The translations under genes were made by a program, and so were the position numbers. 64,000 bases of DNA, taken from the NCBI GenBank assembly GCA_036873135.1, contig JAPTYO010000015.1, positions 16,037,683-16,101,682 on the forward strand. The letters run 5' to 3'. Under the pieces are notes generated by a model. It did not search any database and had not been told where the DNA came from. It saw only the letters and a program-made list of their open reading frames with translations. Positions 31,936 to 44,492 of this stretch are shown here, in pieces; position 1 is the first letter of the stretch, and every line of letters starts with the position of its first letter. Source of the DNA: Clarkia xantiana subsp. parviflora (lineage: Eukaryota > Streptophyta > Magnoliopsida > Myrtales > Onagraceae).

Positions 31936-33649
31936 TTTTCAGGACTATATCAAACTCTTGTACATATTTTTTTCTCCCCGTGTTTTTGGTTGAGGTTGCT
32001 CTGGGAGTTGACCCTTGAACCTTTGATTATATTCTACTTGCTTGGGATTTTGTCGTCTAGATCTGACATGATCGTAGTAGAAATGCATGATAACTTGTTA
32101 GTAGTATTTCATACATTGTGTTATCGTAGTTGTCCGTATACATTGGAGTTGCATGATAGGATTGATCTCCTTGTTGTAGTGGATATAACATCCGTAGTTG
32201 TGACCATAGGACGTGCGTCGCTAAGTTTCATGAGTTCCCATCTTGTTTTAAACCCAAGAAATGGCGTAATGAGTGTATCGAGTACTTGCCGTGTTTATAG
32301 ATACTAACACGCAAGATCATGGGATTGTATTGAACTCGGCGCTGGGACTTGGTACGAGGGCACTGGCACTTGGCATGTAGTAGAGTCGTCTTGGCGAGGC
32401 AAGACATTAGTTTATACCGTCTCTTAGTTCTACTCTAAGACAACGTTGTGACAAGACGTTACTTGTTCTATACTATACGTTTTTCCATCCGTCAGTTGGG
32501 CACACCCCGCGTGACGTTGTTGCAAAGCTTTCCATGGCGAGACCCGTACTTACTTTGCGATGCTACTACGCCTCCGCTTGGTTAACCCAAGGGGCGGAAC
32601 AGAGGTCGTATCAATACGCCTTGTTGTTTTTACTGTCTCTTGAACTATTTCAAGGCGACGTTGTGGCAAGACGCTACTTGATCTATGCTATGCGTTTTTC
32701 CATCCGTCAGTTGGGCACACCCCACATGACGTTGTTGCAAGGATTTCCGTGGCTATTCCAGTACTTACCCTACGATGCTACAGCACCTCTCCATGGTTAG
32801 TCCAGAAGGGCTGCACAAGACCGCGTTAGAGCGACTTGCAGTTTTTTCCGTCTCTTGGCCCACTCCAAGGCGATGTTGTAGAAAGACACTACTTGCTGCA
32901 TTTGGTGTGTTTTATTCCGTTATATGCTCACAGGAAAAATAACATTGTACAAGACTCGACTTGTAAGTTTGGTGAGTTTTTCAAACAGGGTGCGCTCCTG
33001 CTAGCATGTATCAACCCGCGATGGGGAAGCATACTTTGTAATAGCATTGGGTTGTCGCCTAACAAGAGGACGTCCTTCATGTTGTATCAACCCGCATTGG
33101 GGAAGCATACTTTGTAGTAGCATGGGGTTGTCGTCTAACAAGAGGACGTCCCCCATGTTGTGGTAATCAATCCCTTTGAATGTTGCCGCATCCTGTTTTA
33201 AACTCAGGGAGTGGCTATGAACATGAGGATTTGCCTCTAACAAGAGGATTTCGCAGCATGCCATTTTTTAGTTGTGAATATGGGGGTTGCCCTTACAAGG
33301 AGGATGTCCCAGCTTGTCACTTGTAGAAAAATCTTGGTTTGAACTCAAGATGTAGTGTGTTGTCGACGCTATTTAGAACAGTCGTCATATACGCGTAGCT
33401 TGTATTGTTGATGCGAGTAATATACGCGTAGTTTACTACTTGGCGTAATTCCAAAGTAGCATGTATAACGTAGTAATGTACCTACGAAAGTAGATTAATT
33501 TCATTAGGTTCTTGGTATATGTACAACGAGTTGCAGGGAGGCGTCAACAGATCTCTCCTTCCGAAATGTAGTAAAGCTAACTAGCGTAAACTACACTAGA
33601 GTACTAACGCATTAAATCTAAAAAAACTTAGAATAGATGTTTGCCGCCT
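31936..33649 (-). other. Tat-D 3' untranslated region
   Basis: Noncoding. Contains a duplicated block about 215 bp apart (CCATCCGTCAGTTGGGCACA near 32,486 and 32,701), copies of the CTCTAAG(A/G)CAACGTTGT motif (32,430 and 32,865), and two diverged units near 33,040-33,180 related to the Tat-B 66-bp array. Confidence 0.7.
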
Positions 33650-34190
33650 TCATGGTTGGCCTGATGGTGGAACAGGGTAGTTGTGTGCCACATAACTCTT
33701 CAGTGCGCCTAGCGCGATGATCTCTTCAATCTCCAATCTAAGAGACAGGCAATCATTAGTGCTGTGCCCCCATGTCTTGTGGTGTTTACACCACTCATCA
33801 ATATCCTTGCCTAGAAAAGCCGTCTTTGGTTCGAGTGGCGAGGGAAGCTTGTTCTCTAGGAGTCTAACGTATATTTCCTCAACCTCTGTGTTTAGAGGAG
33901 TGAAGATGTAATCGTTGTTGACGCCTGTGACTCCGTTTGATCGCTTGTCAGCTCTAACTTCCCCTTCCTGGCTGAGAGGTGTACCCCATCCCCAGCTCTC
34001 GTTCACATGCGATTGTAGTTTCCAGCTTATCTTTTAAGTCTGCCATCGTATCAGTGGTTTTCCATCCACAGATTCTTCCGAAAAGGAGGTAAGATTGAGC
34101 ATTCATGTGTAAGAAGAATGGGTTGATCACATCTCCCTTCGTTGCTCTAACCAAAGCGGCGTTGTAAGCAAACCTTCTAAAATAACTCAT
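33650..34190 (-). pseudogene. Tat-D second gag-like domain with zinc knuckle
   Basis: Two overlapping frames: 34,190-33,954 (gag-like, [19 protein letters not shown]) and 34,006-33,650 (linker and knuckle CKHHKTWGHSTNDC). It gives the uninterrupted sequence of the region that Tat-B split in Tat-C. Separated from protease by a stop at 34,203. Confidence 0.8.
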
Positions 34191-34202
34191 TATTGGCTCA
34201 TT

Positions 34203-36810
34203 CTATCCTTGCTCGATGTCCCAAACTCTTTGCCATGCTGGGAAGCAGAATCTCCTTGGCAGACTTACAAGGGTTAAAATTTGCTCCTTACTTTCTTCAA
34301 TACCGGATTCGGTGTTCAATCTTCTCTTCTTGCAAGTGTCGACCATTGCTATGGCGACGTGTTGTCTTCTTCTCAATGCGTTGACATAACACTTTTGTGC
34401 CGTTGTCTGATCTCCGAGTACTTCGCCTATCCCGTTTCTTGTTGGAAACTTCATCTTTTGGTGAACGGTGGATGGAACGATCTCGTAAGGGTTTATCGTT
34501 GTCCTTCCTAAGATTCCATTGTATGCTCCTAGAGCTTCTACCACCACGAAGGTGACGTTGACGCTAAGTGTTTTCCACCCTTCTCCAAAGATGACTGGTA
34601 ATGTGATTGTTCCCCGAGGACAGGTTGCAGCACCTGCAAAGCTAACCAAAGTGAACGTTCCGGGAGTAAGGTCTGCTATCGTTTTTCCCAGTTGTTCAAG
34701 TACTCCCACATGCAATATGTCGGCAGAACTGCCTCCGTCTACTAGAATACGCTTCACGTCATATCCAACGATGTTCATTGTAATGACGAGGGCTTCGTCA
34801 TGAGGGTAGAAAATGTGCTTCATGTCCTCCCTTGAAAATTGGATGACAACGTCGTCTTCTTCGGCTTGGCGTCGCTTCCCATATTTAGGAAGTGTCTTTA
34901 CTTTTGATGCGTAGACATCTCTTGAATTAGACACGTGACCCTCGGCAGCTGGGCCTCCGTGAATGACGTTGATTACTCCTCTTTTGACAGGATGTGGGTT
35001 ATCATTCACTTTTTCTTTTCCTTTGCCTTTTCCTGACGACTCCGCGTTGGCCTTCTTTGGACGTTTGTCACCTTGGTCGACGTAATGCTTCAATTCTCCT
35101 TTCAGCACGAAATTGTTTATGCGGAATCTTAAACTTACACAGTTGTCCGTTTCATGGCCATATACCTCATGGTTTTCACACCACCTGTTTTCTTCTTTTC
35201 CCAACAGACCTTTGCGGAAGTTGAAAGGCTCTTTCCAAAATTTGGTTTCTTTCATCTCTTTCAAGATAACAGACAGTGGCGCGTTCAAAGGAACGCATTC
35301 TGCAAGATTAATCTCTTTGGGCTTTTGGATGTCCGATTGAAATGATATTTTCTGTTGTGGTTGCCACTGCCTATTTTGTTGGTTGCCTTGCGGTGGTCTC
35401 GCTGGCTTGTTGCTGTCCTTTGCACGGGCAGCACTCAACTTAGGCTTGTTTTGTTGCCTGAACCTCTTTAGGTCCACGAATTCTTTTACTCTTGATGCTA
35501 GTTCTTCAAGTGTCTCAGCAGGACGTTTGGACATTTTCTCGGCGAGTGCATATCCTTTACGACCCAAGTTGTTTATGAAAGCTCAAACTATCTCCCCTTC
35601 TGTCAAATTGCCTTGAATGTCAGCGATATTTTGGTTGAAACAGATGTAGTAGTCCGCCAACAATTCCTCGTTTGCTGATGTACGTCGTTCAATGCGTTCG
35701 ACCCCTTTAGGAGCGTGCGCTCTCCCATATATCGTTGTATGAAATTTGCCTTTAAATATGGCCAAGAGGTTACACTCCCGCATGGAAGTGAGAAGAACCA
35801 GCGCACTGCTGTTCCTGCCAAAGTTTGGGGAAACGTCATGGCCACGTGATGTGGGTTGTCAGTTCTACCGAGTAGAGAGGCTTCGTGCTGCTGCACGTGC
35901 TCGATGTCTCCATAGAGCACATCTGGCACACGAATGTGCACAAGTTCGTCTGTGAAAGGGTGAGACGCGTTCTCAGCCAATGCGTGCATGCCTTTCATCT
36001 TAGATTGCTTCATCTTTTGTTCGATTATGGCTTCCAGAACCTTCGATGTGAGTCCCGTGATTGGAACGTCATCATTGATCACTGGCCTTCTCCACCCAGT
36101 GTTGCGGTACATCCCAGCATGTTCTTGACTTGTTTCTTGGTAGGATGTTGTAGTACTGCAGTGAGCGTGGAGGCGAAGGTTGCCTCCATGACTCTTCTTG
36201 ACCATCCGCCCTATCATAGGGAGTGTACGAATGCGTCGCTTCCTGCCTTGGCTCGTTCCTTGCCTGCTGATACTTGTATGTATCTTCTGGATACTATTCT
36301 CCTCCCTGGAATGGGATCTCTTGGCGGGTAGCATTGCCTGACATTGCCCTTACTGGCATGGCTTGTCCATTGACTGGCGGAGGTGGTGGAGGAGGTGGTA
36401 TATATCCTTGGTTTCTCAAAGTTTCCCTGAAAGGTAGCAATTCTTCCAGTGCACCCATCATGGCAGGAGTGACTGCTTGTGCTGGGTTTGCACCTCTTTC
36501 TTGTTGTTGTGTCTCATCTGCAGGCATCCTGTACGGGAACTGTCGATTCGCGTACGCTCCGTGCCCGTACCCTGGCGGAGGTGTTTTATGCACTGCGTTG
36601 CACTCCTGGTTCGTGCTGTGCGGCAGGCACGCTTCTTGTAGGCACGGAGGAAGTAGTCGAGGTAGCCTCAGGGATGTGAGAAGGTCCAGGCTGACTCCTT
36701 GCTGGTGTCTGCTTACTTGATTGCTCGACACTTGTCTTCTTCGGGTGCCCTGGGCCTTTCTTCTTTTCCTGCGGGTTGACATTGTCAGGAGGAGTGTGAT
36801 TGCTCGTCAT
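34203..36810 (-). pseudogene. gag: Tat-D gag and protease
   Basis: Starts at ATG 36,810 (MTSNHT). The N-terminal part is shifted near 36,590 and again near 36,300. The gag core is at 35,600-36,000 (WFFSLPCGSVTSWPYLKANF), with frame breaks near 35,690 and a stop at 35,584. From 35,567 a 454-codon frame holds the gag C-terminus, knuckle CENHEVYGHETDNC (near 35,130-35,180), protease [12 protein letters not shown] (near 34,720) and [12 protein letters not shown], then stops at 34,203. No polymerase follows. Confidence 0.85.
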
Positions 36811-36841
36811 AGCTTGTAGTGCAGTATAGCTTCTTGTTCGA

Positions 36842-36861
36842 ATCCTGCGGACGACGCCAAA
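36842..36861 (-). other. Tat-D primer-binding site
   Basis: Minus-strand TTTGGCGTCGTCCGCAGGAT, preceded on the plus strand by TTGTTCGAATCC. One base differs in the core (GGCGTCG) from B and C. Confidence 0.75.
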
Positions 36862-37494
36862 TGTTTCGTCCAAACCCGCTTGACGTAACGAACTTGACGA
36901 ATCCTTAAGTTGATCATTGTGTCTGGTTCTTCTACTTGCGCTCCTTACTCTACGCTCGTTGTCCGAACTTGTACACATGTGCAGTAACCAGCATGGAGGG
37001 GGATGGTGCCAGTTGAGCCCTCTCCGATGCTTAAATGAGAATTCTAGAGAGAAGTCAGAGCTCCTAAGCCAATCTCCAGTGAATGTAAAGAATGAAATGG
37101 GTGGCCTAGGTCCCTTTTACCCTTAGAACCGACCCCGATTTTTGTGTGGTTCGACGCCGGTTTAAAAGAAAGTGTGAATCGTCCTCTGGTTTGATCAATA
37201 TTGGCTATTGGAAAGCTCTAACTTGTTATAAAAACACAAATAGAATGCGCGTGCTGCAGATGACGACTCAGGTCACGTCGAATTTGGGCAATCCCGACGT
37301 GATCCGGGTCGTCGGGTGCAATCCGGACCCGTCCGGATTGCCAAGGCAATGCGGAGGTCCGATCCGGACGCGTGTGTCGCGCGTCCGGACCATTTTAACC
37401 CTCGGGAACGTATGTTTGACCCGTATATGTGATTTTGACGTGTTTACGAAGTCCAAAATGTAAATACGAACCCGAATTGGGCAGATATCCATCA
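36862..37494 (-). repeat. Tat-D 5' LTR
   Basis: 633 bp, TGTTTCGTCC...ATATCCATCA, clearly related to Tat-C/B LTRs at both ends but shorter. The TATA motif seen in the others is degraded. Confidence 0.85.
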
Positions 37495-37588
37495 CTTTAG
37501 GTCTAAAAAATGCCCTTTTTAGGTATGGGAAAATATGGATGGCACATTTAAAATTTTTCATATGTTTTAAACGGTTCTTGGAATCTTC
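37495..37588. other. 94-bp segment between Tat-D and Cop-1
   Basis: AT-rich, not matched to any element here; may be original genomic DNA or the edge of another repeat. Confidence 0.4.
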
Positions 37589-38181
37589 TGTTGTAATAAG
37601 GGGGATAATCAATACTGAAACAAAAATAAGGTACATACTATGTAACTAATTACGCAGCGAAAATGGTGCACATACCTATAACGCTTTCCGTAGCCCCAGG
37701 AACTTGACAAGGAGTTCGCGGTCTGTCAGACGAATCCTGTAGAAACTCTTGTTAATGAGCAATCTGCGAGGAATGGTCTCCACAACAAAGCCTCTTGACG
37801 ATTCGTCACTAGGATGGATCTCCGGGTTAATTGCAGAAAACAATTTGGCACCTCCTTAGACTTATGAGGTTCGGCTGAATATGTGGTGTTTAAGGAGAGG
37901 GATTTCTTTTGTCTCGACACAAAGGGAGAAAGTGATTAATCCAGAATAAATCCCTAAGCCTCTCTATTTATAAGAGGAGGTATGCAAATACCCACCTAGG
38001 CTTACACCATATTCGACCGGCCACATGTGTTAAAAGGGAGTCCCAATTTTGGGACTCTCAAATAAATTGGGGTTAGGCCTAGCCCAAAATCTCTAATGTG
38101 ACATTACCAATTTAACACTCAGGATGTTGGGCTTATATTAAAGGGCTCCTATTACGACAACCCATTCCCCAAATGCTAACA
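37589..38181 (-). repeat. Cop-1 3' LTR
   Basis: 593 bp, starts TGTTGTAATAAGGG and ends AAATGCTAACA. The following GCTCCCACTCGCC is the complement of the purine tract (GGCGAGTGGGAGC). Contains GGCCGGCCACAT-type and TATTTATAAGAGG motifs shared with other Cop LTRs. Confidence 0.85.
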
Positions 38182-39270
38182 GCTCCCACTCGCCAGAATG
38201 GAATGGTTCCTGTTAATATGTTGTCGACCAACACATCAATATTTATTATTTGATCCAGTCCAACTTCCGAATTGTTCATACGAGGTTTGTCGTGCGACCG
38301 GCAGACACAACGGACATCGTGCTACTCATCAGTTAAGAGCGTTGTAGCGTCTGGAGAATGTTGATTCCTAAACTGTTATTTCTCTGTGCTGCGTTGTATC
38401 CCTTGTCAACAATTATTCTCCAATTGCCTAGTTTCCCATAGGAACACTTCTCCAAGGCATCCGTACAAGTATTACCAACCTTCAACCAACATCTGGTTGG
38501 TGGCCACCTAGTGAATACAAGAGTCAGAGAATTACATGTGTATATGACCATCCCCATTGCTCATATCCTTAGTCAAGCTCAGCTGATTTCCAAAACATGG
38601 TCACTTGGCATCTTTGTTCAACACTGCGCTCGTACGCCTGAAGGCGAACATTGAGCACAACTTTGATATAGTTATGAGTGGTAAGGATACTTCGGGTACT
38701 CATTCAGTAAGAACCCAGGATCAGTCACACGCTAATGTGAAGAAGTTTTTACCCATCAGAATCTCGGAAGATTCTACCTAGCACAACCGAGCATGACCCC
38801 GTGGTCAAACATGCTACACACAGTATGAAGTGCGCGTCAAGAGCATAACCTGAACTTACATATTGTTAGGAATAGGAAATGTCATATGTTATCGTAGATT
38901 TTCATCTAGCCCAGAATGTGGTGATTTGACGAACAAAGTTCATCACGACGATACGCAAAACAATGATCATGTCGTGTAACCCCGAAACTAAATGATCTTT
39001 TTGCTTAACTAGGTTCTTCTTTCGAAACACAATGGTTCTTAGCCGGTCTTGACATGGCTGAGGTTCCCCCTCCATCAAGACGACTGTGCCTATGTGACAA
39101 GGCAAGGTCCACATTCGACATATTTTATTGAGAGGTTTTACACTCCAACGACTAGCTTATAGACCAACAACTAGCTTATAGACCGTAAATCCGATGTAAT
39201 TTAGTCATTATGACGTCGTAAAATCATAAACTCAAATTACAATTATTTTATTCATATATTACTTCAAATT
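38182..39270 (-). other. Cop-1 3' untranslated region
   Basis: About 1.1 kb without coding capacity, homologous to 41,540-42,390 and 51,787-52,918. Long 3' leaders of this kind are a feature of the family here. Confidence 0.75.
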
Positions 39271-40296
39271 TCAAAATGTTACTGAAACAATATAAGCCTT
39301 CTTAAACCCTACATAGTCCAAGCATTTTGACGTGCTTTTCGAAAATATCCATGCGTAAGGTTTGGTCAATGGGTCTTCCACCATACTCTTGGAGGGAAAG
39401 TATTCAATTGTGATTCGTTTGTCTTCTACTATATTCTTCGCATAATTATATTTAACATCAATGTGTTTCGTTCTACTATGGTACTTAGGATTCTTAACTT
39501 CCCCTATGGCTGCTTGACTGTCAGAGTAAATGTGAACAGGCTTACTCCCGTCCTCGACGTCAAGCAGGGAAGTCAAGAGTCTCTTTAGCCAGACAGCTTC
39601 CCGCACATTCTTAGAGAGAGTTACGAATTCAGATTCTATTGTAGACAGCATGACACAGGTTTCCTTCTTGCTCATCCATGAAATGGCGGCATTAGCAGGG
39701 ATAAATACTCCTACTGAGATGGACTTACGATCATCCGGATCGACACCATGGTCGGCGTCACTAAACCCAGACAACTCAAGCTTATTTCCCTCATAGCACA
39801 TGCCGTAGTTGGATGTACCTTTCAGATATCGAATAATTCGTTTTACAACCCGTAATGTTGGCAACCAGGGCCTGATTGGAAACATGCTACTAAGCCCACA
39901 TCATAACAGATGTCTGGAAGAGTGCATTGCATGGCGTACATCAGACTGCCTACCGTACTGAGGTACTCTTCACTTTTCATCTGTTCACGCTCAGCCTGGT
40001 ATTTTGGGCCCTCACGCTTCGACAGCGAGCACCCATATACAACCGGCATATCCACAGGTTTGGCATCTTGTAGATTGAACCTTCTCAACAATTTGTTGAT
40101 ATAGGCTTCTTGAGAAAGACATAGTTTACGAGTAGCCCGAACCCTAGAAGTCTTAATGCCCAAGATGTACGTGGCTTCTCCCATGTCTTTCATCTCAAAC
40201 ACAGATGCCAGTCAGGACTATGATTCATTCATGTAACTCACGTCATTCGCGGCAATGAGTATGTCATCAACGTATAACATCAAGATAACATACTTC
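39271..40296 (-). pseudogene. pol: Cop-1 reverse transcriptase (end) and RNase H
   Basis: RT: YVDDILIAAND (40,240-40,275), KMDMGEATYILG-like motif (EMKDMGEATYILGIK), LCLSQEAYINKLLRRF. RNase H: RIIRYLKGTSNYGMCY, SGFSDADHGVDPDDRKS, MLSTIESEFVTLS, HIDVKYNYAKNIVED, DPLTKPYAW. Two overlapping frames (40,202-39,843 and 39,885-39,271) show one frameshift near 39,870. Typical copia order RT-RNase H at the end of pol. Confidence 0.88.
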
Positions 40297-40894
40297 TGTT
40301 GGATTACGGGGCTAGATACTACGGAAACATAAATAAGGTACATGCTTGTAATCAGAATTACGCAGCGGAAGATGTGCACATACCTTAAACCTTTTCCGTA
40401 GTCCCAAGATCTTGCGGAGGGAGTTCTAGATCCACCGGACGGAACTCGTAGAGGTTCTTGTTAAGGAAGCCCTACGTGGTATGGTCTCCACAGCAAAGCC
40501 ACTGATCATTTCTTGGCAGGGACGGATCTCCGGAGTGTTTGCTCGAAGCAAATTGGCACACCCTTGGTGTCTTAGGTGTTAGCCGAAACACAAGTATCTA
40601 GGGGGAAGAGTTTTTCTCTCAAATCACCACAAAGGAGGAATTGTGAATTACCTAATAAAATCTCTAACACCCCTTATTTATAGGAGGAGTAAAGTGGAAA
40701 AATGTTCACTTTGCCCTCTCCTAAGTTTCGGCCGGCCTATGGTGTATAAGATAGGCCCAATTTTGGTGCCTCTCATGTCAATTGGGATTTGGGTCAAGCC
40801 TAATTTCCCTAATGTGACATTTACCCAATTTCTTAGGTAATATATACATATTAATGGCATTCCATTTACGGTGCCCAATCACCATATGCTAACA
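40297..40894 (-). repeat. Cop-2 3' LTR
   Basis: 598 bp, TGTTGGATTACGGGG...ATATGCTAACA, followed by the purine-tract complement GCTCCCACTCGCCGG. Confidence 0.9.
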
Positions 40895-41537
40895 GCTCCC
40901 ACTCGCCGGAATGGGAGGGTGCCTGTTAATGTATTGTTGTTCAAATCGCATCAACATTTCACTCTTCTGATCTTGCCCCTGCTTCCGAATAGTTCATACG
41001 AGGTTTGCCGTGCGACCGGCGGATACGACGGGAATCGTGCTACTCATCTTTTAGGAGTGTTGTAGCGCCCACGAAACATTGATTCCCTATCTCAAATCAA
41101 CCTGTTAAAAAACATCAAATTTTATCGCGCTGTATCCGATACGTATTAGTAACCTAGTACATTTTCCCTAATGTTACATTTACCCAATGTGGGTCAAGCC
41201 CAATTTCCCTAATCTGACATTTACCCAATTTCTTAGGTAACATATATATATTAATGGGCTTCCAATTACAGCGCCCAATCACCATATGCTAACAGATCCC
41301 ACTCGCTGGAATGGGAGGGTGCCTGTTAATGTATTGTTGTCCAAATTGCATCAACATTTCACTATTCTAATCTTGCCCCTGCTTCCGAATAGTTCATACG
41401 AGGTTTGCCATGCGACCGGCGGATACGACGGGCATCGTGCTACTCATCTGTTAGGAGTGTGGTAGTGCCCGCGAAACATTGATTCCCTATCTCAAATCAA
41501 CCTGTTAAAAAACATCAAATTGTATCGCGATGTATCC
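40790..41537 (-). repeat. Tandem duplication, 400-bp offset, including the LTR end
   Basis: 40,790-41,137 and 41,190-41,537 align at a constant 400-bp offset. Each holds the last ~105 bp of the LTR, the purine tract and ~240 bp of adjacent interior. Another ~25 bp of LTR-like sequence (TTCCCTAATGTTACATTTAC) lies in the spacer. Confidence 0.9.
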
Positions 41538-42389
41538 TAGGTCGACGGTTAATTCTCCAATTGCCAAGTTTCCACATAGGAATACTTCTCCGAGGCATCC
41601 GTACAAGTATTCACAACCTTCAACTAATATCTGGTTGGTTGCCACCTAGTGAATACAAGAGTCGGTGAATTACAGGTGAACTTGACCATCCCCATCGCTC
41701 ATACCCTTAATCAAACCCAACCGGTTTCCAAAGACGTGGTAACTTTTTCTTTAGCATTGCGCTCATACGCCGGGAAGCGAACATTGAGCCTGACCTTAGG
41801 TATGAGTTATGTGTCCATGAGGATACTTCAGGTGCCTCTTCATAAGGCTCCCGGGATCAATCACATGCTCGAGGTGAAGAAGTTTGCGTCCATCCGAATC
41901 TCTAGGATTCTACCTAGCACAACCGAGCATGACCCTGTGGTCGAACATAGCACGCGTAGTATGAAGCACGCGTCGATAGCATACCCGAACAACGTCAGGC
42001 GTGGGATATGTCATTGATGCTATCGCAGATTTTCATCTAGCCCGGAATGTGGTTAATGACGAACAGAGTTCATCACCGGCGATGTGCAAAATGATGATCA
42101 TGTCGTGTGTCTCCGAAACCAAATGATCGCTTTCCGTAACCAAGTTTATCCAACTGTTTCTTAGCCAGTCTTGCTTCGGCAGAGGTCCCCCTCTCCTACA
42201 AGACGACCGTGCCCGTGTGACAAGGCAAGACCCGCATAATTTAGGCAGAGGATCGCATCCTCCTACGACTTAGTTTATAGATCGTATAATCCGATGTAAT
42301 CAAACATTATGACGTCGATGAATCATAAACTCGAATTGCAATTCTCTCATTTATCAAAATGTAACTTTCAGTTATCATAATGTTATCAC
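41538..42389 (-). other. Cop-2 3' untranslated region
   Basis: Noncoding, homologous to the same part of the other Cop elements. Confidence 0.75.
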
Positions 42390-44432
42390 AGATATACGCC
42401 CACTTTTAAAACCTACGCAATCCAAGCAGTTTAACATGCTTTTCAAATGTCTCCTTGCATAATGGTTTAGTTAATGGGTCCGCCAACATGTCATTAGTGG
42501 GTGAGTATTCTAAAGTGATTATATTGTCTTCTACCATAGATTTAGCATAATTATATTTCACATCAATGTGTTTAGTCCTACTATGGTACTTTGGATTCTT
42601 TACTACCGCAATAGCTGCCCGACTGTCAAATTACACCTTCACAGGCTTACTCCCGACATCACCACCAAGCAGCGCAGTAAGAATCCTTTTCAGCTAGACC
42701 GCTTCCTGTGCATTTTTGGAGAGAGCAACGAATTTTGATTCTATCGTAGACAACGCGACACATGATTGCTTCTTGCTCGTCCATGATATGGCGGCATCAG
42801 CAAGGAGAAACACTCCTCATGTGGTGGACTTACGATCGTCTGGATCGCCACCATGGTCGCCGTCACTGAATCTGGTCAATTTTAACTTCCAGCCCTCATA
42901 GCACAGTACGTAGTTGGCAGTACCTTTCAGATATCGCATGATCCGCTTTAAAACTTTTAAATGTCGACAGCCAGGGTCTGATTAGAATCTTGCTACTAGG
43001 CCCACAACGTAACAGATGTCCAGACGAGTGCAAAGCATGGCGTACATGAGACTTCTGACCATGCTTAAATAATTTGCACTCCTCATCTGTTCACGCTCTT
43101 GCTGGTTCTTCGGGCTGTCGCGCTTTGACTATGCGCACCTGAATACTACCAGCGTTTCCTCGGGTTTGGCATCTTGTAGTCTAAACCTTTTCAATAGTTT
43201 GTTGATGTAGGCTTCCTGAGATAGACATAATCTTCCGGCGGCACGATCTCTAGCAATCTTAATGCCCAAGATGTACGTAGCATCTCCCATGTATTTCATC
43301 TTAAATACATATGCCAACCAGGACTTTGATTCATGCATGAAACTCACATCGTTCGCAGCAATGAGTATGTCATCCACATATAAAGTTAAGATGACGTACT
43401 TAGACCTAGTCTTTATATACACGCATGGATCCTCGTGAAGATTCACGAATCCGTTTCCAACGATTTCCTTGTGGAATCTGCGGTACCATTGCCGAGACGA
43501 TTGTTTAAGACCGTAAATAGATCGTTGGAGTATACAAACTTTACGTTCGTTACCAGGAGTAATGAAACCCTCAGGTTGCTCCATATAGATCTCTTCATCC
43601 AGGTTCCGTGGAGGAATGCGGTCTTAACATCCATTTGGTGCAGCTCTAGATCAAGGCATGCGACCAGGGCTACGATTGCCCTGGTTGTGGTTTACCGCAC
43701 AGTCGGTGAGTATGTCTCATCAAAGTCCACTCCGTGAAGCTGGGTATATCCTTTCGCAACTAGTCGAGCTTTGTATCGCTCGACATTTCCATCAGCAGGG
43801 ATTTTCAATTTCAGAACCCATTTAGCCCCTATAGCCCTGCGGTTAGCAGGTAAATCAACTAAAGACCATACCAAATTGGCTTTCATTGAGGCGGTCTCTT
43901 CCTCCATTGAATTCCTCCATTCCTTTGCTTGAGGTCCTTTCAACGCTTCTTGAACCGTTACCGGTTCGTCAACAGAAGTTAGGGTGAATATCTCACACTT
44001 CTCGATGGGATACTTCTTGGGAGAAGTTCGATGCCTTTGACTTCGTCTAAGCTCGTTAATCCCATCTTGAGTCTGAACGTTCCTCCCACTCTGAATAATG
44101 CTTTCTATCGGAGCATCACTCCCACTGGGAACAAGGGCAGTGCTAGAACCTTGACCTACAACTTTTCTTGGACGACCTCTCGGTCTCGGGATTCTACCTC
44201 CGAGATTAATTCCTTGATCACTAGGACCTGGAACCAAGTTGGTTAAACCAGTCCCACTGGGAACAATGGGTAGTTGTGGCATTATTGGATTTTCATACAG
44301 CGGTCCGGCTACGTGATTATCAGGTTCAACTTGATTCGCACTTGCAGCAACAGTGATTTGTGTTGTAGGAATGTGTCCTCCCACTTGATTTACTATGAAA
44401 ATGTCTCCATCTTCATTTACCAATTCATTCAC
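42390..44432 (-). pseudogene. pol: Cop-2 reverse transcriptase and RNase H
   Basis: From right to left: hydrophilic linker with IPRPRGRPRKVVGQG, RT N-terminus (GAKWVLKLKIPADGNVERYK, LVAKGYTQLHGVDFDETYSP; 44,432-43,692), RT centre and active site ([27 protein letters not shown]; 43,584-43,129), then a degraded RNase H (42,960-42,400) with ADPLTKP still visible but several stops. A frameshift near 43,640 joins the two RT frames. Confidence 0.85.
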
Positions 44433-44492
44433 TTGCGTTGCTGCCTCAAATCTCCCACTCGAAGTAAGTAAGACCTGACTATCATCGTCGTC

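Larger units (their letters stand above)
29455..37494 (-). mobile_element. Tat-D: oldest nest element, right part
   Basis: Host of Tat-C. Its LTR is 36,862-37,494 and its left part lies left of Tat-C, outside the window. Same layout as Tat-C: gag, protease, second gag-like domain on the minus strand, 3' untranslated region, antisense gene on the plus strand. Many stops and shifts. No RT, RNase H or integrase. Distance from gag2 stop to antisense gene is about 1.7 kb. Confidence 0.85.
37589..40296 (-). mobile_element. Cop-1: Ty1/copia element, truncated by Cop-2
   Basis: 3' LTR at left (37,589-38,181), then 3' untranslated region, RNase H and RT C-terminal part. RT is cut at 40,296 just after the YVDD motif by the LTR of Cop-2. 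The remainder of Cop-1 is not recognised on the far side within the window. Confidence 0.8.

Noticed and set aside
36274..36720. 148-codon plus-strand frame
   Set aside because: Antisense shadow of the Tat-D gag N-terminus.
37495..37588. Possible host gene fragment
   Set aside because: Only 94 bp, AT-rich, without coding signal.
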